Source: Chryseobacterium sp. JUb7
GTDB lineage: Bacteria; Bacteroidota; Bacteroidia; Flavobacteriales; Weeksellaceae
DNA length: 64,000 nucleotides
Direction: 5' to 3'
Assembly: GCF_024806495.1 (NCBI RefSeq)
Contig: NZ_JANUFF010000013.1
Location: forward strand, 1 to 64,000
The position numbers and the translations under genes are program-made. How positions within the stretch are numbered: the first letter of the stretch is position 1; every line of letters begins with the position of its first letter. Below, one piece after another: positions 52,390 through 60,654 of this stretch. The notes under the pieces were generated by a model. That model saw only the letters and a list, made by a program, of their open reading frames with translations, made no database searches and was not told the DNA's origin.

Positions 52390-52423
52390 GAATCACTTCA
52401 AAATATTGAAGTGATTCTTTTTT
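52390..52423 (+). terminator. Terminator after lectin-type cargo gene 3
   Basis: An 11-bp stem GAATCACTTCA/TGAAGTGATTC with a 6-nt loop and seven Ts. Confidence 0.87.
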
Positions 52424-52480
52424 ATGCTTATTTAGAAAGAGATAATTCATTTTAAACAAAATTTATTCACATTCAATTCT

Positions 52481-52488
52481 TAAATTTG
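52481..52488 (+). promoter_or_regulatory. -7 box TAAATTTG directly before a start codon
   Basis: A perfect TAnnTTTG match ending 4 nt before the ATG at 52493; predicts a leaderless mRNA at the head of the nad genes. Confidence 0.65.
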
Positions 52489-52492
52489 TAAT

Positions 52493-53119
52493 ATGAATTA
52501 TTTGGAAGCTTTAAGCAGAAGATATTCTGTAAAGAAATTCAATGGCGAGATTATTCCTCAGGAAACACTGCACAACATCCTTGAGTCAGGAAAGCTGTCT
52601 GCAAGTTCTCTTGGGCTTCAGCCTTATAAAATTCTGGTGGTGGAAAGTAATGACATGAAACAAAAACTAATTCCTGCCTTTTACAATCCTTCGCAAATTT
52701 CCACATGCTCTCATTTAATTGTTATTATTTCAAAAAAAACAGTTGAAGAAACCTATATCAATGGGTATTTTAAACATATTTCAGAAGTAAGAGAAACTCC
52801 TTTGGAGCAGCTCAACTTATTCAGAAACAGCATCAGTCAACATATTAATCAGAAAAACCAAGATGAAATTTTCAATTGGGCAGAAAAACAGTCTTATATA
52901 GTTTTAGCCAACTTAATGTATGCAGCAGCTATTGAAAGTATAGATACCTGCCCTATGGAAGGCTTCCGACATGACGTGATTGAAAACATTTTAGACATCA
53001 ATCCGGAGACAGAAAAGGTAACCGTCACCCTCGCTCTAGGCTACCGTTCTGAGGAAGATCATTTCCAGCACATGAAAAAAGTAAGGAAACCAAACGAAAA
53101 ATTGTTTAAATTTATCTAA
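52493..53119 (+). CDS. Nitroreductase-family NAD(P)H oxidoreductase
   Basis: A 208-residue FMN-dependent enzyme of the nitroreductase fold. LSRRYSVKKFNGEIIP at the N-terminus holds the FMN-phosphate Arg/Ser residues, SASSLGLQPYKILVVE the next flavin segment, and ESIDTCPMEGF with the late LALGYRSEED the C-terminal part. It resembles the NfsB/YfkO-type group. The physiological substrate is unknown (quinone, nitro-compound or other). It is followed at 32 nt by nadB without terminator and so may share its transcript. Confidence 0.87.
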   Translation: MNYLEALSRRYSVKKFNGEIIPQETLHNILESGKLSASSLGLQPYKILVVESNDMKQKLIPAFYNPSQISTCSHLIVIISKKTVEETYINGYFKHISEVRETPLEQLNLFRNSISQHINQKNQDEIFNWAEKQSYIVLANLMYAAAIESIDTCPMEGFRHDVIENILDINPETEKVTVTLALGYRSEEDHFQHMKKVRKPNEKLFKFI

Positions 53120-53151
53120 TTATTTAGACGATTGTACCTAAAGCAAGCATA

Positions 53152-54723
53152 ATGATAAAAGCGGATGTATTAGTAATTGGTTCCGGAATTTCGGGACTTT
53201 CTTATGCCATAAAAATTTCTGAGCAACTTCCTGATGCCAAAATAATCATCGTAACAAAATCTGATGAAGACGAAAGTAACACCAAATATGCCCAAGGCGG
53301 TCTTGCAGTAGTTACAGATTCTAAAAATGATAATTTCAGTAAACACATCGAAGACACGATGCGTGCCGGAGACGGAGAAAACAAACGTGATGTCGTAGAA
53401 ATGGTAGTGACAGAAGCTCCTGCAAGATTTAATGAAATCGTTGAATGGGGCGCCAATTTTGACATGAAAAATGGAGAATTCGCTTTAGGAAGAGAAGGCG
53501 GCCATACTGAAAACAGAATCGTCCACCATAAAGACATAACAGGCTTCGAAATCGAACGCGCTTTGCTGGAAACAGCTAAAAACAGTCCGAATATTGAAAT
53601 TCTCGACCATCATTATGTTATCGATATCATCACTCAGCACCATGTTCCGGGAAAAGAATTAAACGAAGGGCACATCCACTGCTACGGAGCTTACATTTTA
53701 GATGAAAAATCTAAGTCTATCAAAAAAATAACTTCAAAAATAACCCTGGTAGCCACTGGCGGAGCCGGTCATGTTTATAAAAACACCACCAACCCCACCA
53801 TTGCAACAGGAGATGGAATTGCTTTTGTAGCCCGTGCAAAAGGGAAGGTTTCCAATATGCAGTATTATCAATTCCACCCAACGGCGTTATACAGCAAAAT
53901 TGATGGAATGTTGTTTTTAATTTCTGAAGCAGTTCGCGGAGACGGTGCCAAATTAAGAACCAAAAGAGGTGAAAAATTCATGCATAAATATGATGAACGT
54001 GAAGAATTAGCCTCAAGAGATATCGTCGCAAGAGCCATCGATGCCGAAATGAAAATTACAGGTGACGAATATGTAGGTTTAGACTGCCGCGATATGGATC
54101 ATGAAAAATTTCTAGAACATTTCCCTAATATTTATAAAAAATGCAAAGATGAAGGGATAGATCCTTTCACGCAGTTAATTCCTGTCGTACCGGCCTGTCA
54201 TTATTTAATGGGCGGGATTGAAATCGACAAAGACGGACAATCATCTATCAAAAATCTTTTTGCAGTGGGAGAATGTACAAATTCCGGACTTCACGGAGCC
54301 AACAGACTCGCCTCAAATTCATTACTGGAAGGATTGGTTTTCGGACACAGTGCTGCCATGAAAACAGTGGAACTTTTACACGAAAACAATTTCAACTTTG
54401 AAGATTTAAAAGCTGTCCCGGAATGGAACGAAGAAGGAATGAAGATTATGGATGAAATGGTCATCATTTCTTATCTGAGAAAACAACTTCAGGAAATGAT
54501 GAGCGACCTTGTAGGAATTGTAAGAAGCAACAGACGTTTAAGCATGGCTCTTCAAAAACATCAGGAAATCGCCGCTGCCGTAAATGAAATATACCACTAT
54601 TCAATTCTCTCGCCTCAATTATCTGAATTAAGAAATTTAACAACTGTTGCTCACCTCATCATTACCCAGTCTATGGAGATGAAGGAGAATAAGGGAGCTT
54701 TTTACAATAAAGATTTAGCTTAA
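53152..54723 (+). CDS. nadB: L-aspartate oxidase
   Basis: A 523-residue flavoprotein that oxidises L-aspartate to iminoaspartate, the first step of de novo NAD synthesis. GSGISG at 10-15 binds FAD. TKYAQGGLAVV, REGGHTENRIVHHKD, YYQFHPTAL and SEAVRGDGAKLR form the substrate site, and PACHYLMGGIEID is the family hallmark near the end of the flavin domain. The helical C-terminal domain is present. Succinate-dehydrogenase flavoprotein is excluded by HYLMGGI and the NadB-type start. nadC lies two genes downstream; nadA is not in the window. Confidence 0.95.
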   Translation: MIKADVLVIGSGISGLSYAIKISEQLPDAKIIIVTKSDEDESNTKYAQGGLAVVTDSKNDNFSKHIEDTMRAGDGENKRDVVEMVVTEAPARFNEIVEWGANFDMKNGEFALGREGGHTENRIVHHKDITGFEIERALLETAKNSPNIEILDHHYVIDIITQHHVPGKELNEGHIHCYGAYILDEKSKSIKKITSKITLVATGGAGHVYKNTTNPTIATGDGIAFVARAKGKVSNMQYYQFHPTALYSKIDGMLFLISEAVRGDGAKLRTKRGEKFMHKYDEREELASRDIVARAIDAEMKITGDEYVGLDCRDMDHEKFLEHFPNIYKKCKDEGIDPFTQLIPVVPACHYLMGGIEIDKDGQSSIKNLFAVGECTNSGLHGANRLASNSLLEGLVFGHSAAMKTVELLHENNFNFEDLKAVPEWNEEGMKIMDEMVIISYLRKQLQEMMSDLVGIVRSNRRLSMALQKHQEIAAAVNEIYHYSILSPQLSELRNLTTVAHLIITQSMEMKENKGAFYNKDLA

Positions 54724-54744
54724 AAGAAATTAAAGCAAAAATCA

Positions 54745-55389
54745 ATGGAAATATTCAGCCTGAAGATTCTTACAGTTATTAAACTTCTATATTTTTTAAG
54801 AGGATTAATTGTATTAGTGATTTTAGGAATTTTAGGAATTCTTCTTTTCATTTTTAAATTTGAAAACTCAACCGATCTTGTTGCGTGGATTTTAGGAATT
54901 GTTATCGCTTTCTTTGGAAGAGATTTTTTCAACTATTTAAAGAGAATCATTATTTCTAAAGCAAAATATCCACTTCCCCTGAATCTTTTATGTAATATTC
55001 TGAAATTAGGAAAGCCTTATTATTTTGGAAAAGATAAATTTGACATGGATGAAATCATTAATGACAACAATCTTCCATCGACTTTTTATTATATCAATAA
55101 TCACCAGCATCCTATTTTACAATTCAATAAAGATAAAGTTCTTTTCCACGATCAGGAATATGAATGGAAACATTTCAATTGGAAATATTTTCCATATTCT
55201 AAAGAGCCTTATAACTACAATAGAAAAAATGGCAAATATATAATAGAATTCACAGGCATTAACCAAGATAATATCCGGATAAAAAACAAAATAGAGTTCG
55301 AAAAAATAAAAGCTGATGAAAATGAAGTAATTTTGCTCTTTGTGATCTACGATTTGCTATTCGGAACAAAAGCATCTTACTATTACTAA
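54745..55389 (+). CDS. Membrane protein of unknown function between nadB and nadC
   Basis: 214 residues with two hydrophobic segments (about 17-37, LRGLIVLVILGILGILL, and 46-58, VAWILGIVIAFFG) and a cytoplasmic or periplasmic C-terminal domain of about 150 residues rich in aromatic residues and lysine (FYYINNHQHPILQF, WKHFNWKYFPYS). No family recognised. Gaps of 21 nt to nadB and 11 nt to nadC indicate co-transcription. Composition is more AT-rich than that of its neighbours, which may mean a recent insertion in the nad operon. Function should not be inferred from position alone. Confidence 0.65.
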   Translation: MEIFSLKILTVIKLLYFLRGLIVLVILGILGILLFIFKFENSTDLVAWILGIVIAFFGRDFFNYLKRIIISKAKYPLPLNLLCNILKLGKPYYFGKDKFDMDEIINDNNLPSTFYYINNHQHPILQFNKDKVLFHDQEYEWKHFNWKYFPYSKEPYNYNRKNGKYIIEFTGINQDNIRIKNKIEFEKIKADENEVILLFVIYDLLFGTKASYYY

Positions 55390-55400
55390 AATTAAACAAA

Positions 55401-56261
55401 ATGAAAAGACCAGCATACGCAACAGATAAAATTTTAAAACAATTTATAAAAAATGCTTTGGAAGAGGACATTCAGGATGGTGATCACTCTACCCTCTCTA
55501 CCATTCCAAAAGATCTACAGCAAAGTGCTAAGCTTTTAGTGAAAGAAAACTGTATTCTGGCAGGTGTAGAGTTAGCTGAAATTATTTTTAAAACTTTTGA
55601 TAAAGATCTTAAGATTGAAACTTTTATCAAAGACGGATCTATTGCCAAAGTCAGAGATGTAGCCTTTATTGTCAGCGGAAGCGCAAGATCTATTCTTTCC
55701 ACAGAAAGACTTGTTTTAAACTGCATGCAGAGAATGAGCGGAATCGCCACTATGACTCATGACTGGGATTCAAGACTGGTCGGAACAAAAACAAAATTAT
55801 TAGATACCCGAAAAACAACACCTAATTTCAGAGTTTGCGAAAAATGGGCTGTAGCTATCGGCGGCGGAACCAATCACAGATATGGACTTTACGATATGAT
55901 CATGCTGAAAGATAATCATATTGATTATAACGGAAGCATCACAAACGCTGTGAAAATGGCGAAAGACTATGTTAAAAAGACCAAAAAGAAGTTAAAGATT
56001 GAAGTTGAAACCAGAAATCTGGAAGAAGTTCAGGAAGCCATCAAAGCAAAAGTAGACAGAATCATGCTCGACAATATGGATGTAAAGACCATGAAGCAAG
56101 CTGTACAGATGATTAACAACACCTGCGAATCTGAAGCATCAGGCGGAATCACCCGCGATCAACTGAAAGAAATCGCCTCTACCGGCGTAACATTTATATC
56201 CGCGGGAGCCCTTACTCACTCTGCCGAGAATATCGATTTGAGTCTCAAAGCAGTGAAATAG
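55401..56261 (+). CDS. nadC: Nicotinate-nucleotide pyrophosphorylase (quinolinate phosphoribosyltransferase)
   Basis: A 286-residue enzyme that makes nicotinate mononucleotide from quinolinate and PRPP. EEDIQDGDHSTLSTIP at the N-terminus, LNCMQRMSGIATMT, LLDTRKTTPNFRVCEKWAV with the substrate-binding Arg/Lys residues, GGGTNHRYGLYDMIMLKDNH, and IEVETRNLEEVQEA are all present. Length is normal. It is the last gene of the nad set; no clear terminator is seen before the TonB receptor leader. Confidence 0.96.
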   Translation: MKRPAYATDKILKQFIKNALEEDIQDGDHSTLSTIPKDLQQSAKLLVKENCILAGVELAEIIFKTFDKDLKIETFIKDGSIAKVRDVAFIVSGSARSILSTERLVLNCMQRMSGIATMTHDWDSRLVGTKTKLLDTRKTTPNFRVCEKWAVAIGGGTNHRYGLYDMIMLKDNHIDYNGSITNAVKMAKDYVKKTKKKLKIEVETRNLEEVQEAIKAKVDRIMLDNMDVKTMKQAVQMINNTCESEASGGITRDQLKEIASTGVTFISAGALTHSAENIDLSLKAVK

Positions 56262-56423
56262 CATTGAATTTTTAATAAAAACAAGCCACGTTTGTTAAAA
56301 ATTCAATAATATGATTTTTTTCATGTAAAATTTCAATTATTATTCAATACATTGTAAATCAAAATATTACAACTTATTAAGATTGAGTAAAAATTAACAT
56401 AAAGTTAATATTAGTTAAATTTT

Positions 56424-56446
56424 ATTTTCCGAATTTTGCGGAAAAT
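56424..56446. promoter_or_regulatory. Inverted repeat upstream of the TonB receptor gene
   Basis: A perfect 8-bp inverted repeat ATTTTCCG/CGGAAAAT around AATTTTG, 25 nt before the ATG at 56472. The loop plus its flank (GAATTTTG) is near a -7 box, so the palindrome could be an operator over the promoter. No T-run follows directly. Confidence 0.45.
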
Positions 56447-56471
56447 TTAAATCTAACTATTACTAACGATT

Positions 56472-59048
56472 ATGAAATTAATCAACAAATCGATGCTAAC
56501 TGCGATAATTACATTATCAACGGCTAGTATTTATTACGCTCAAGAAGTTCAGGACACCACTACGAAGTCCAAAGACATTGAAGAGGTAATCCTAAGAGGT
56601 GTAACCGATATCGCAAAAGATAGAAAGACACCTGTTGCAGTATCTACAATTAAAGCTGCACAGATTCTTGAAAGACAAGGAAACCAGGAGCTTGTTGAAT
56701 TGCTAAACACAACACCGTCTGTATATGCTACAAAAGGTGGAGGTGGATTTGGAGACTCTCAGATCACAATGCGTGGATTTGAATCTAGAAACATTGCCGT
56801 AATGGTAAATGGTATGCCGGTAAATGATATGGAAGGTGGTACAGTTTATTTCTCAAACTGGACTGGATTATCTGACGTAACAAGTACCATGCAGGTACAA
56901 AGAGGACTTGGTTCTTCAAAATTAGCAATTGCTTCTGTTGGGGGAACTATGAACTTCTTGACAAAGTCGGCTGATATGAAGAAAGGAGGAATCATTAGAT
57001 TAGGAGTTGGTAACAATGACTATTTTAAAACATCTTTTGCTTATAATACAGGTAAATCTGATAAAGGATGGTCTTCTTCATTCTTAATGAGCAGACAGGC
57101 TGGTAGTACTTATATAGAAAATACAGATTATGAATCTTATGCTTATTATTTTGCATTAGGTTGGGAGCCAAATAAAAAACATAATTTCCAGTTTACATTA
57201 ACTTCTGCGCCGCAATGGCACAACCAAAGAACATATTCACCAACGATCCAAAATTACATTAACTACAATCCGGATCATGATGGAACTCCATACAGACAAT
57301 ATAACTCTGATTATGGTTACTACACAGATGCCAATGGAAATAAAGTAGCATTAGCAAACAGAGCGAACTACTATTCTAAACCGGTAATGATGTTTAACTG
57401 GGATTGGAATATCAACGATAAATCAAAATTAAGCACCGTAGCATACATGTCTAATGGTAGAGGTGGTGGAACTGGTGAATTAGGTAGAGTTGGTGGAAAA
57501 GGAATCACTGGTTATTATGATACAGAAGGACACTTCGATTATGATGCTATCTTTAAAGCCAATGCTGCTGTTGACGTAAATGCTGCAGCTGCTGGAAACA
57601 CATTAATACGTAGAGCTAGTATCAATTCTCACAACTGGTACGGAGTTTTAGCAAATTTCCAACATAAAATCAATGATAACTGGAACTTCTCAGTAGGTAC
57701 AGATGACAGATATTACTATGGATATCACTATCAGGTTGCATCAGATTTATATGGAGCTTCAGGATACAAGGATAGCAACAATAAAAATATAGCTCCTAAT
57801 GTTGTAAGCAAAACTTACGATTATCAAAAGTTAGCATGGAATCCATTTGGAGGAAAAACGGCTCCAATTGGAGATCAGATCGGTTACAGTAATGACGGTG
57901 AAGTAATCTGGTACAGTGGATTCGGACAAGTTGAATATTCAAAAAACAATTTATCAGCTTTCATTCAGGGATCAGTTTCTAACCAAGGATATCAAAGAAT
58001 TGACAACTTCGTTCAAGACGGAGTAACTAAGCAGCAAGGACAGGTTGTTAATACAAAAACAGGATTTAAAAACCTTTTTGGATATAACATTAAAGGAGGT
58101 GCTAACTATAACATCAACAACAATCATAATGTTTTTGCAAATGTAGGTTACTATAGCAAGCAGCCATTCTTCAACTCTGTTTATCCAAGTAATTTCCAAG
58201 TAGTTAACCCAACATTAACGAATGAGAAAATCTTCTCTGCTGAAGTTGGATATGGATTCAGATCTTCAAAACTTAGTGCTAATGTTAACATCTACAGAAC
58301 TTCTTGGGGAGACAGATGGTTAAGAAGAACAAACCAGACTTTTACTCTTCCTGACAACACAACTACTACAGGATATGCGGAAATCAGTGGTATTACTGAA
58401 ATACACCAGGGAGTTGAATTTGATGCAACTTACAGACCAACTAATTTCTTAGAATTCCAAGGTATGTTCTCGTGGGGAGATTACTATTATAAAGGTAATG
58501 CTACAGGAGCTGCATTTGATGACAACAACAACCCACTTACACTATCCGGAACTTCTACATCTACAACACTTTATTTAGATAAAGTAAAAGTTGGAGGAAC
58601 AAGTAACAACAGTATTCCACAAATGACAGCATCATTAGGCGCAACTGTAAAGCCGGTAAAAGACCTTAGCATCTTCGGAACTTGGAGATACGTAGGTAAA
58701 CTTTATTCATCAATTGATATTGCAACATTCTCTAATGAAGCAGCACAAGAAAAAGGTGTAATGAAGTTACCAGATTTCAACTTGTTTGATTTAGGTGTTT
58801 CTTACAAGATCAGACTTAAAGATAATGCTCAGTACTTTACAATTGGTGCAAATGTTTATAACTTATTTGACACCACTTACATTTCTGATGCTTCAACAAA
58901 TGTATTCACTAAAACAGGTGATCAATTTGCTACAGCAGCACAGTACGAAGCTTATCAAGCATCTTTATATAAAGGTATTGATCCTTCAAACCGTGTATTA
59001 TTCGGATTTGGAAGAACATGGGCTGCTAACCTATCATTCAACTTCTAA
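56472..59048 (+). CDS. TonB-dependent outer membrane receptor
   Basis: An 858-residue outer-membrane receptor. Signal peptide 1-23 (IYYAQ), then a short N-terminal stretch IEEVILRGV in the TonB-box region, the plug domain about 45-160 (KTPVAVSTIKAAQILE, NTTPSVYATKGGGGFGDSQI, RGFESRNIAVMVNGMPVND, SVGGTMNFLTKS) and the 22-strand barrel ending in a terminal Phe (AANLSFNF). There is no carboxypeptidase-like N-terminal domain and no SusD gene beside it, so it is not a SusCD pair; siderophore, vitamin or other uptake is possible. The gene uses mostly AT-ending codons and is well terminated, as for an abundant protein. Confidence 0.92.
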   Translation: MKLINKSMLTAIITLSTASIYYAQEVQDTTTKSKDIEEVILRGVTDIAKDRKTPVAVSTIKAAQILERQGNQELVELLNTTPSVYATKGGGGFGDSQITMRGFESRNIAVMVNGMPVNDMEGGTVYFSNWTGLSDVTSTMQVQRGLGSSKLAIASVGGTMNFLTKSADMKKGGIIRLGVGNNDYFKTSFAYNTGKSDKGWSSSFLMSRQAGSTYIENTDYESYAYYFALGWEPNKKHNFQFTLTSAPQWHNQRTYSPTIQNYINYNPDHDGTPYRQYNSDYGYYTDANGNKVALANRANYYSKPVMMFNWDWNINDKSKLSTVAYMSNGRGGGTGELGRVGGKGITGYYDTEGHFDYDAIFKANAAVDVNAAAAGNTLIRRASINSHNWYGVLANFQHKINDNWNFSVGTDDRYYYGYHYQVASDLYGASGYKDSNNKNIAPNVVSKTYDYQKLAWNPFGGKTAPIGDQIGYSNDGEVIWYSGFGQVEYSKNNLSAFIQGSVSNQGYQRIDNFVQDGVTKQQGQVVNTKTGFKNLFGYNIKGGANYNINNNHNVFANVGYYSKQPFFNSVYPSNFQVVNPTLTNEKIFSAEVGYGFRSSKLSANVNIYRTSWGDRWLRRTNQTFTLPDNTTTTGYAEISGITEIHQGVEFDATYRPTNFLEFQGMFSWGDYYYKGNATGAAFDDNNNPLTLSGTSTSTTLYLDKVKVGGTSNNSIPQMTASLGATVKPVKDLSIFGTWRYVGKLYSSIDIATFSNEAAQEKGVMKLPDFNLFDLGVSYKIRLKDNAQYFTIGANVYNLFDTTYISDASTNVFTKTGDQFATAAQYEAYQASLYKGIDPSNRVLFGFGRTWAANLSFNF

Positions 59049-59079
59049 TTAATTAAAATATTAGATTTTATAAATATCA

Positions 59080-59105
59080 ATCCCGGCTTTTCGCCGGGAT
59101 TTTTG
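59080..59105 (+). terminator. Terminator after the TonB receptor gene
   Basis: A perfect 8-bp stem ATCCCGGC/GCCGGGAT with the loop TTTTC and five Ts. The next promoter box begins 3 nt later. Confidence 0.87.
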
Positions 59106-59106
59106 C

Positions 59107-59114
59107 TATATTTG
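59107..59114 (+). promoter_or_regulatory. -7 box TATATTTG after the TonB receptor terminator
   Basis: A consensus box 29 nt before the ATG at 59144. A longer frame using GTG at 59114 would start within the box and is rejected. Confidence 0.6.
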
Positions 59115-59143
59115 TGTCAGAAAAAAACAGAAAAAAACTAAAT

Positions 59144-59575
59144 ATGGATTTTTACAAAATTTTGCTTAGTGCTCACAAAGGATTTGGGTATTTAGAATTA
59201 CTTTTAACATCATTATTTGTGATTGCACTTTTAGCTACAATGTTTGGATTTAGCGGAAAAGTGAACAAGTTTTTAAAGAAAACAACTTTATTCACGATGA
59301 TCTTCTTCCACGTTCAATTTTTAATCGGGATCATTATGTTGGTGATCAATTTTACAAACGGATTGAATATGGGTGAAGTGATGAAAAATTCTGCATTAAG
59401 ATTTCAATACGTAGAACATCCATTTTCAATGTTAATTGCAGCTGTTTTGTTGACGATTGTTAACAAGAAAGTAAAAGTAAACCCTACAATTTCTTTAGGA
59501 ATTGTCATTATGGGTCTTATTGCGGTTGGCTTATTTGCATTCGCGTTCCCTTGGACAAGAGTCTTCGGGGCATAA
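59144..59575 (+). CDS. Small four-helix membrane protein (cytochrome-b-like), unknown
   Basis: 143 residues from the ATG at 59144, with four hydrophobic segments: LLLTSLFVIALLATMFGF, LFTMIFFHVQFLIGIIMLV, FSMLIAAVLLTIV and LGIVIMGLIAVGLFAFAF. Histidines near segment ends (SAHKGFGY, FFHVQFL, VEHPFSM) could bind heme, but no proven heme motif is seen. Similar small proteins occur in many flavobacteria, usually without known function. It lies 32 nt before asd and is probably co-transcribed with it from the promoter at 59107. Confidence 0.65.
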   Translation: MDFYKILLSAHKGFGYLELLLTSLFVIALLATMFGFSGKVNKFLKKTTLFTMIFFHVQFLIGIIMLVINFTNGLNMGEVMKNSALRFQYVEHPFSMLIAAVLLTIVNKKVKVNPTISLGIVIMGLIAVGLFAFAFPWTRVFGA

Positions 59576-59607
59576 ATATATTAACAAAATAATTTTTAAT
59601 TAAATCA

Positions 59608-60600
59608 ATGAAAGTAGCTGTAGTCGGTTCAACAGGAATGGTTGGACAAGTTATGCTTAAAGTTCTAGAAGAAAGGAACTTCCCTATCACAGAATTAATT
59701 CCGGTAGCATCGGAAAGATCTATTGGTAAAAAGGTGAAGTATAAACAGGAAGAATTTACGATTGTAAGCATGAAAGACGCTATAGCTGCCAAACCGGATA
59801 TTGCAATCTTCTCAGCTGGTGGTGATACTTCTCTTGAATTTGCACCTCTTTTTGCTGAAGCAGGAACAACGGTGATCGACAATTCTTCTGCATGGAGAAT
59901 GGATCCTTCTAAAAAACTGGTCGTTCCTGAGATCAATGCTGATGTATTGACAAAAGAAGATAAAATCATTGCAAACCCGAACTGTTCTACTATTCAGTTA
60001 GTAATGGTTTTAGGACCTCTGAACAAAAAATATGATTTAAAAAGAGTAATCGTATCTACGTATCAATCTGTAACCGGAACCGGTAAAGCTGCCGTAGACC
60101 AATTAAACGGAGAGATCAGCGGTGACGATTCTATTGCAAAAGTATATCCTTATCAGATATTCAAAAATGCATTGCCACACTGTGATGTTTTTGCAGATGA
60201 TGATTATACTAAAGAAGAGATTAAATTAATGAAAGAGCCTAAGAAAATCTTAGGAGATGATACATTTAATTTGACAGCAACTGCAGTAAGAGTTCCTGTA
60301 CAGGGAGGTCACTCAGAAAGTGTGAATATCGAATTCGAAAACGAGTTTGATCTTGACGAGGTAAGAAAAATTTTATCTGAAACTCCAGGAGTCGTAGTAA
60401 TGGACAACGTCAAAAACAACGAATATCCAATGCCACTTTATTCTGAAGGAAAAGATGAAGTTTTCGTGGGAAGAATCAGACGGGACCTCTCACAGCCGAA
60501 AACACTGAATCTCTGGATTGTGGCAGACAATCTGCGAAAAGGAGCAGCAACGAACGCAGTACAGATCGCAGAATACTTAGTATCAAATAACTTAGTTTAA
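59608..60600 (+). CDS. asd: Aspartate-semialdehyde dehydrogenase
   Basis: A 330-residue NADP-dependent enzyme that makes aspartate semialdehyde for lysine, threonine, methionine and diaminopimelate. GSTGMVGQVML at the N-terminus binds NADP, C126 in ANPNCST is the catalytic thiol, and H235 in VQGGHSESVN is the proton relay, with R228 before it. Size is normal. The upstream small membrane protein shares the transcript. A terminator hairpin follows 15 nt after the stop. Confidence 0.96.
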   Translation: MKVAVVGSTGMVGQVMLKVLEERNFPITELIPVASERSIGKKVKYKQEEFTIVSMKDAIAAKPDIAIFSAGGDTSLEFAPLFAEAGTTVIDNSSAWRMDPSKKLVVPEINADVLTKEDKIIANPNCSTIQLVMVLGPLNKKYDLKRVIVSTYQSVTGTGKAAVDQLNGEISGDDSIAKVYPYQIFKNALPHCDVFADDDYTKEEIKLMKEPKKILGDDTFNLTATAVRVPVQGGHSESVNIEFENEFDLDEVRKILSETPGVVVMDNVKNNEYPMPLYSEGKDEVFVGRIRRDLSQPKTLNLWIVADNLRKGAATNAVQIAEYLVSNNLV

Positions 60601-60615
60601 ACTAACAAAATAAAA

Positions 60616-60648
60616 AAGAGTCTCAAAATTGAGATTCTTTTTTTTATC
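60616..60648 (+). terminator. Terminator after asd
   Basis: A 9-bp stem GAGTCTCAA/TTGAGATTC (one G-T pair) with a short A-loop and a run of nine Ts. Its T-run ends only a few nt before the ATG at 60655. Confidence 0.8.
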
Positions 60649-60654
60649 AAACCT

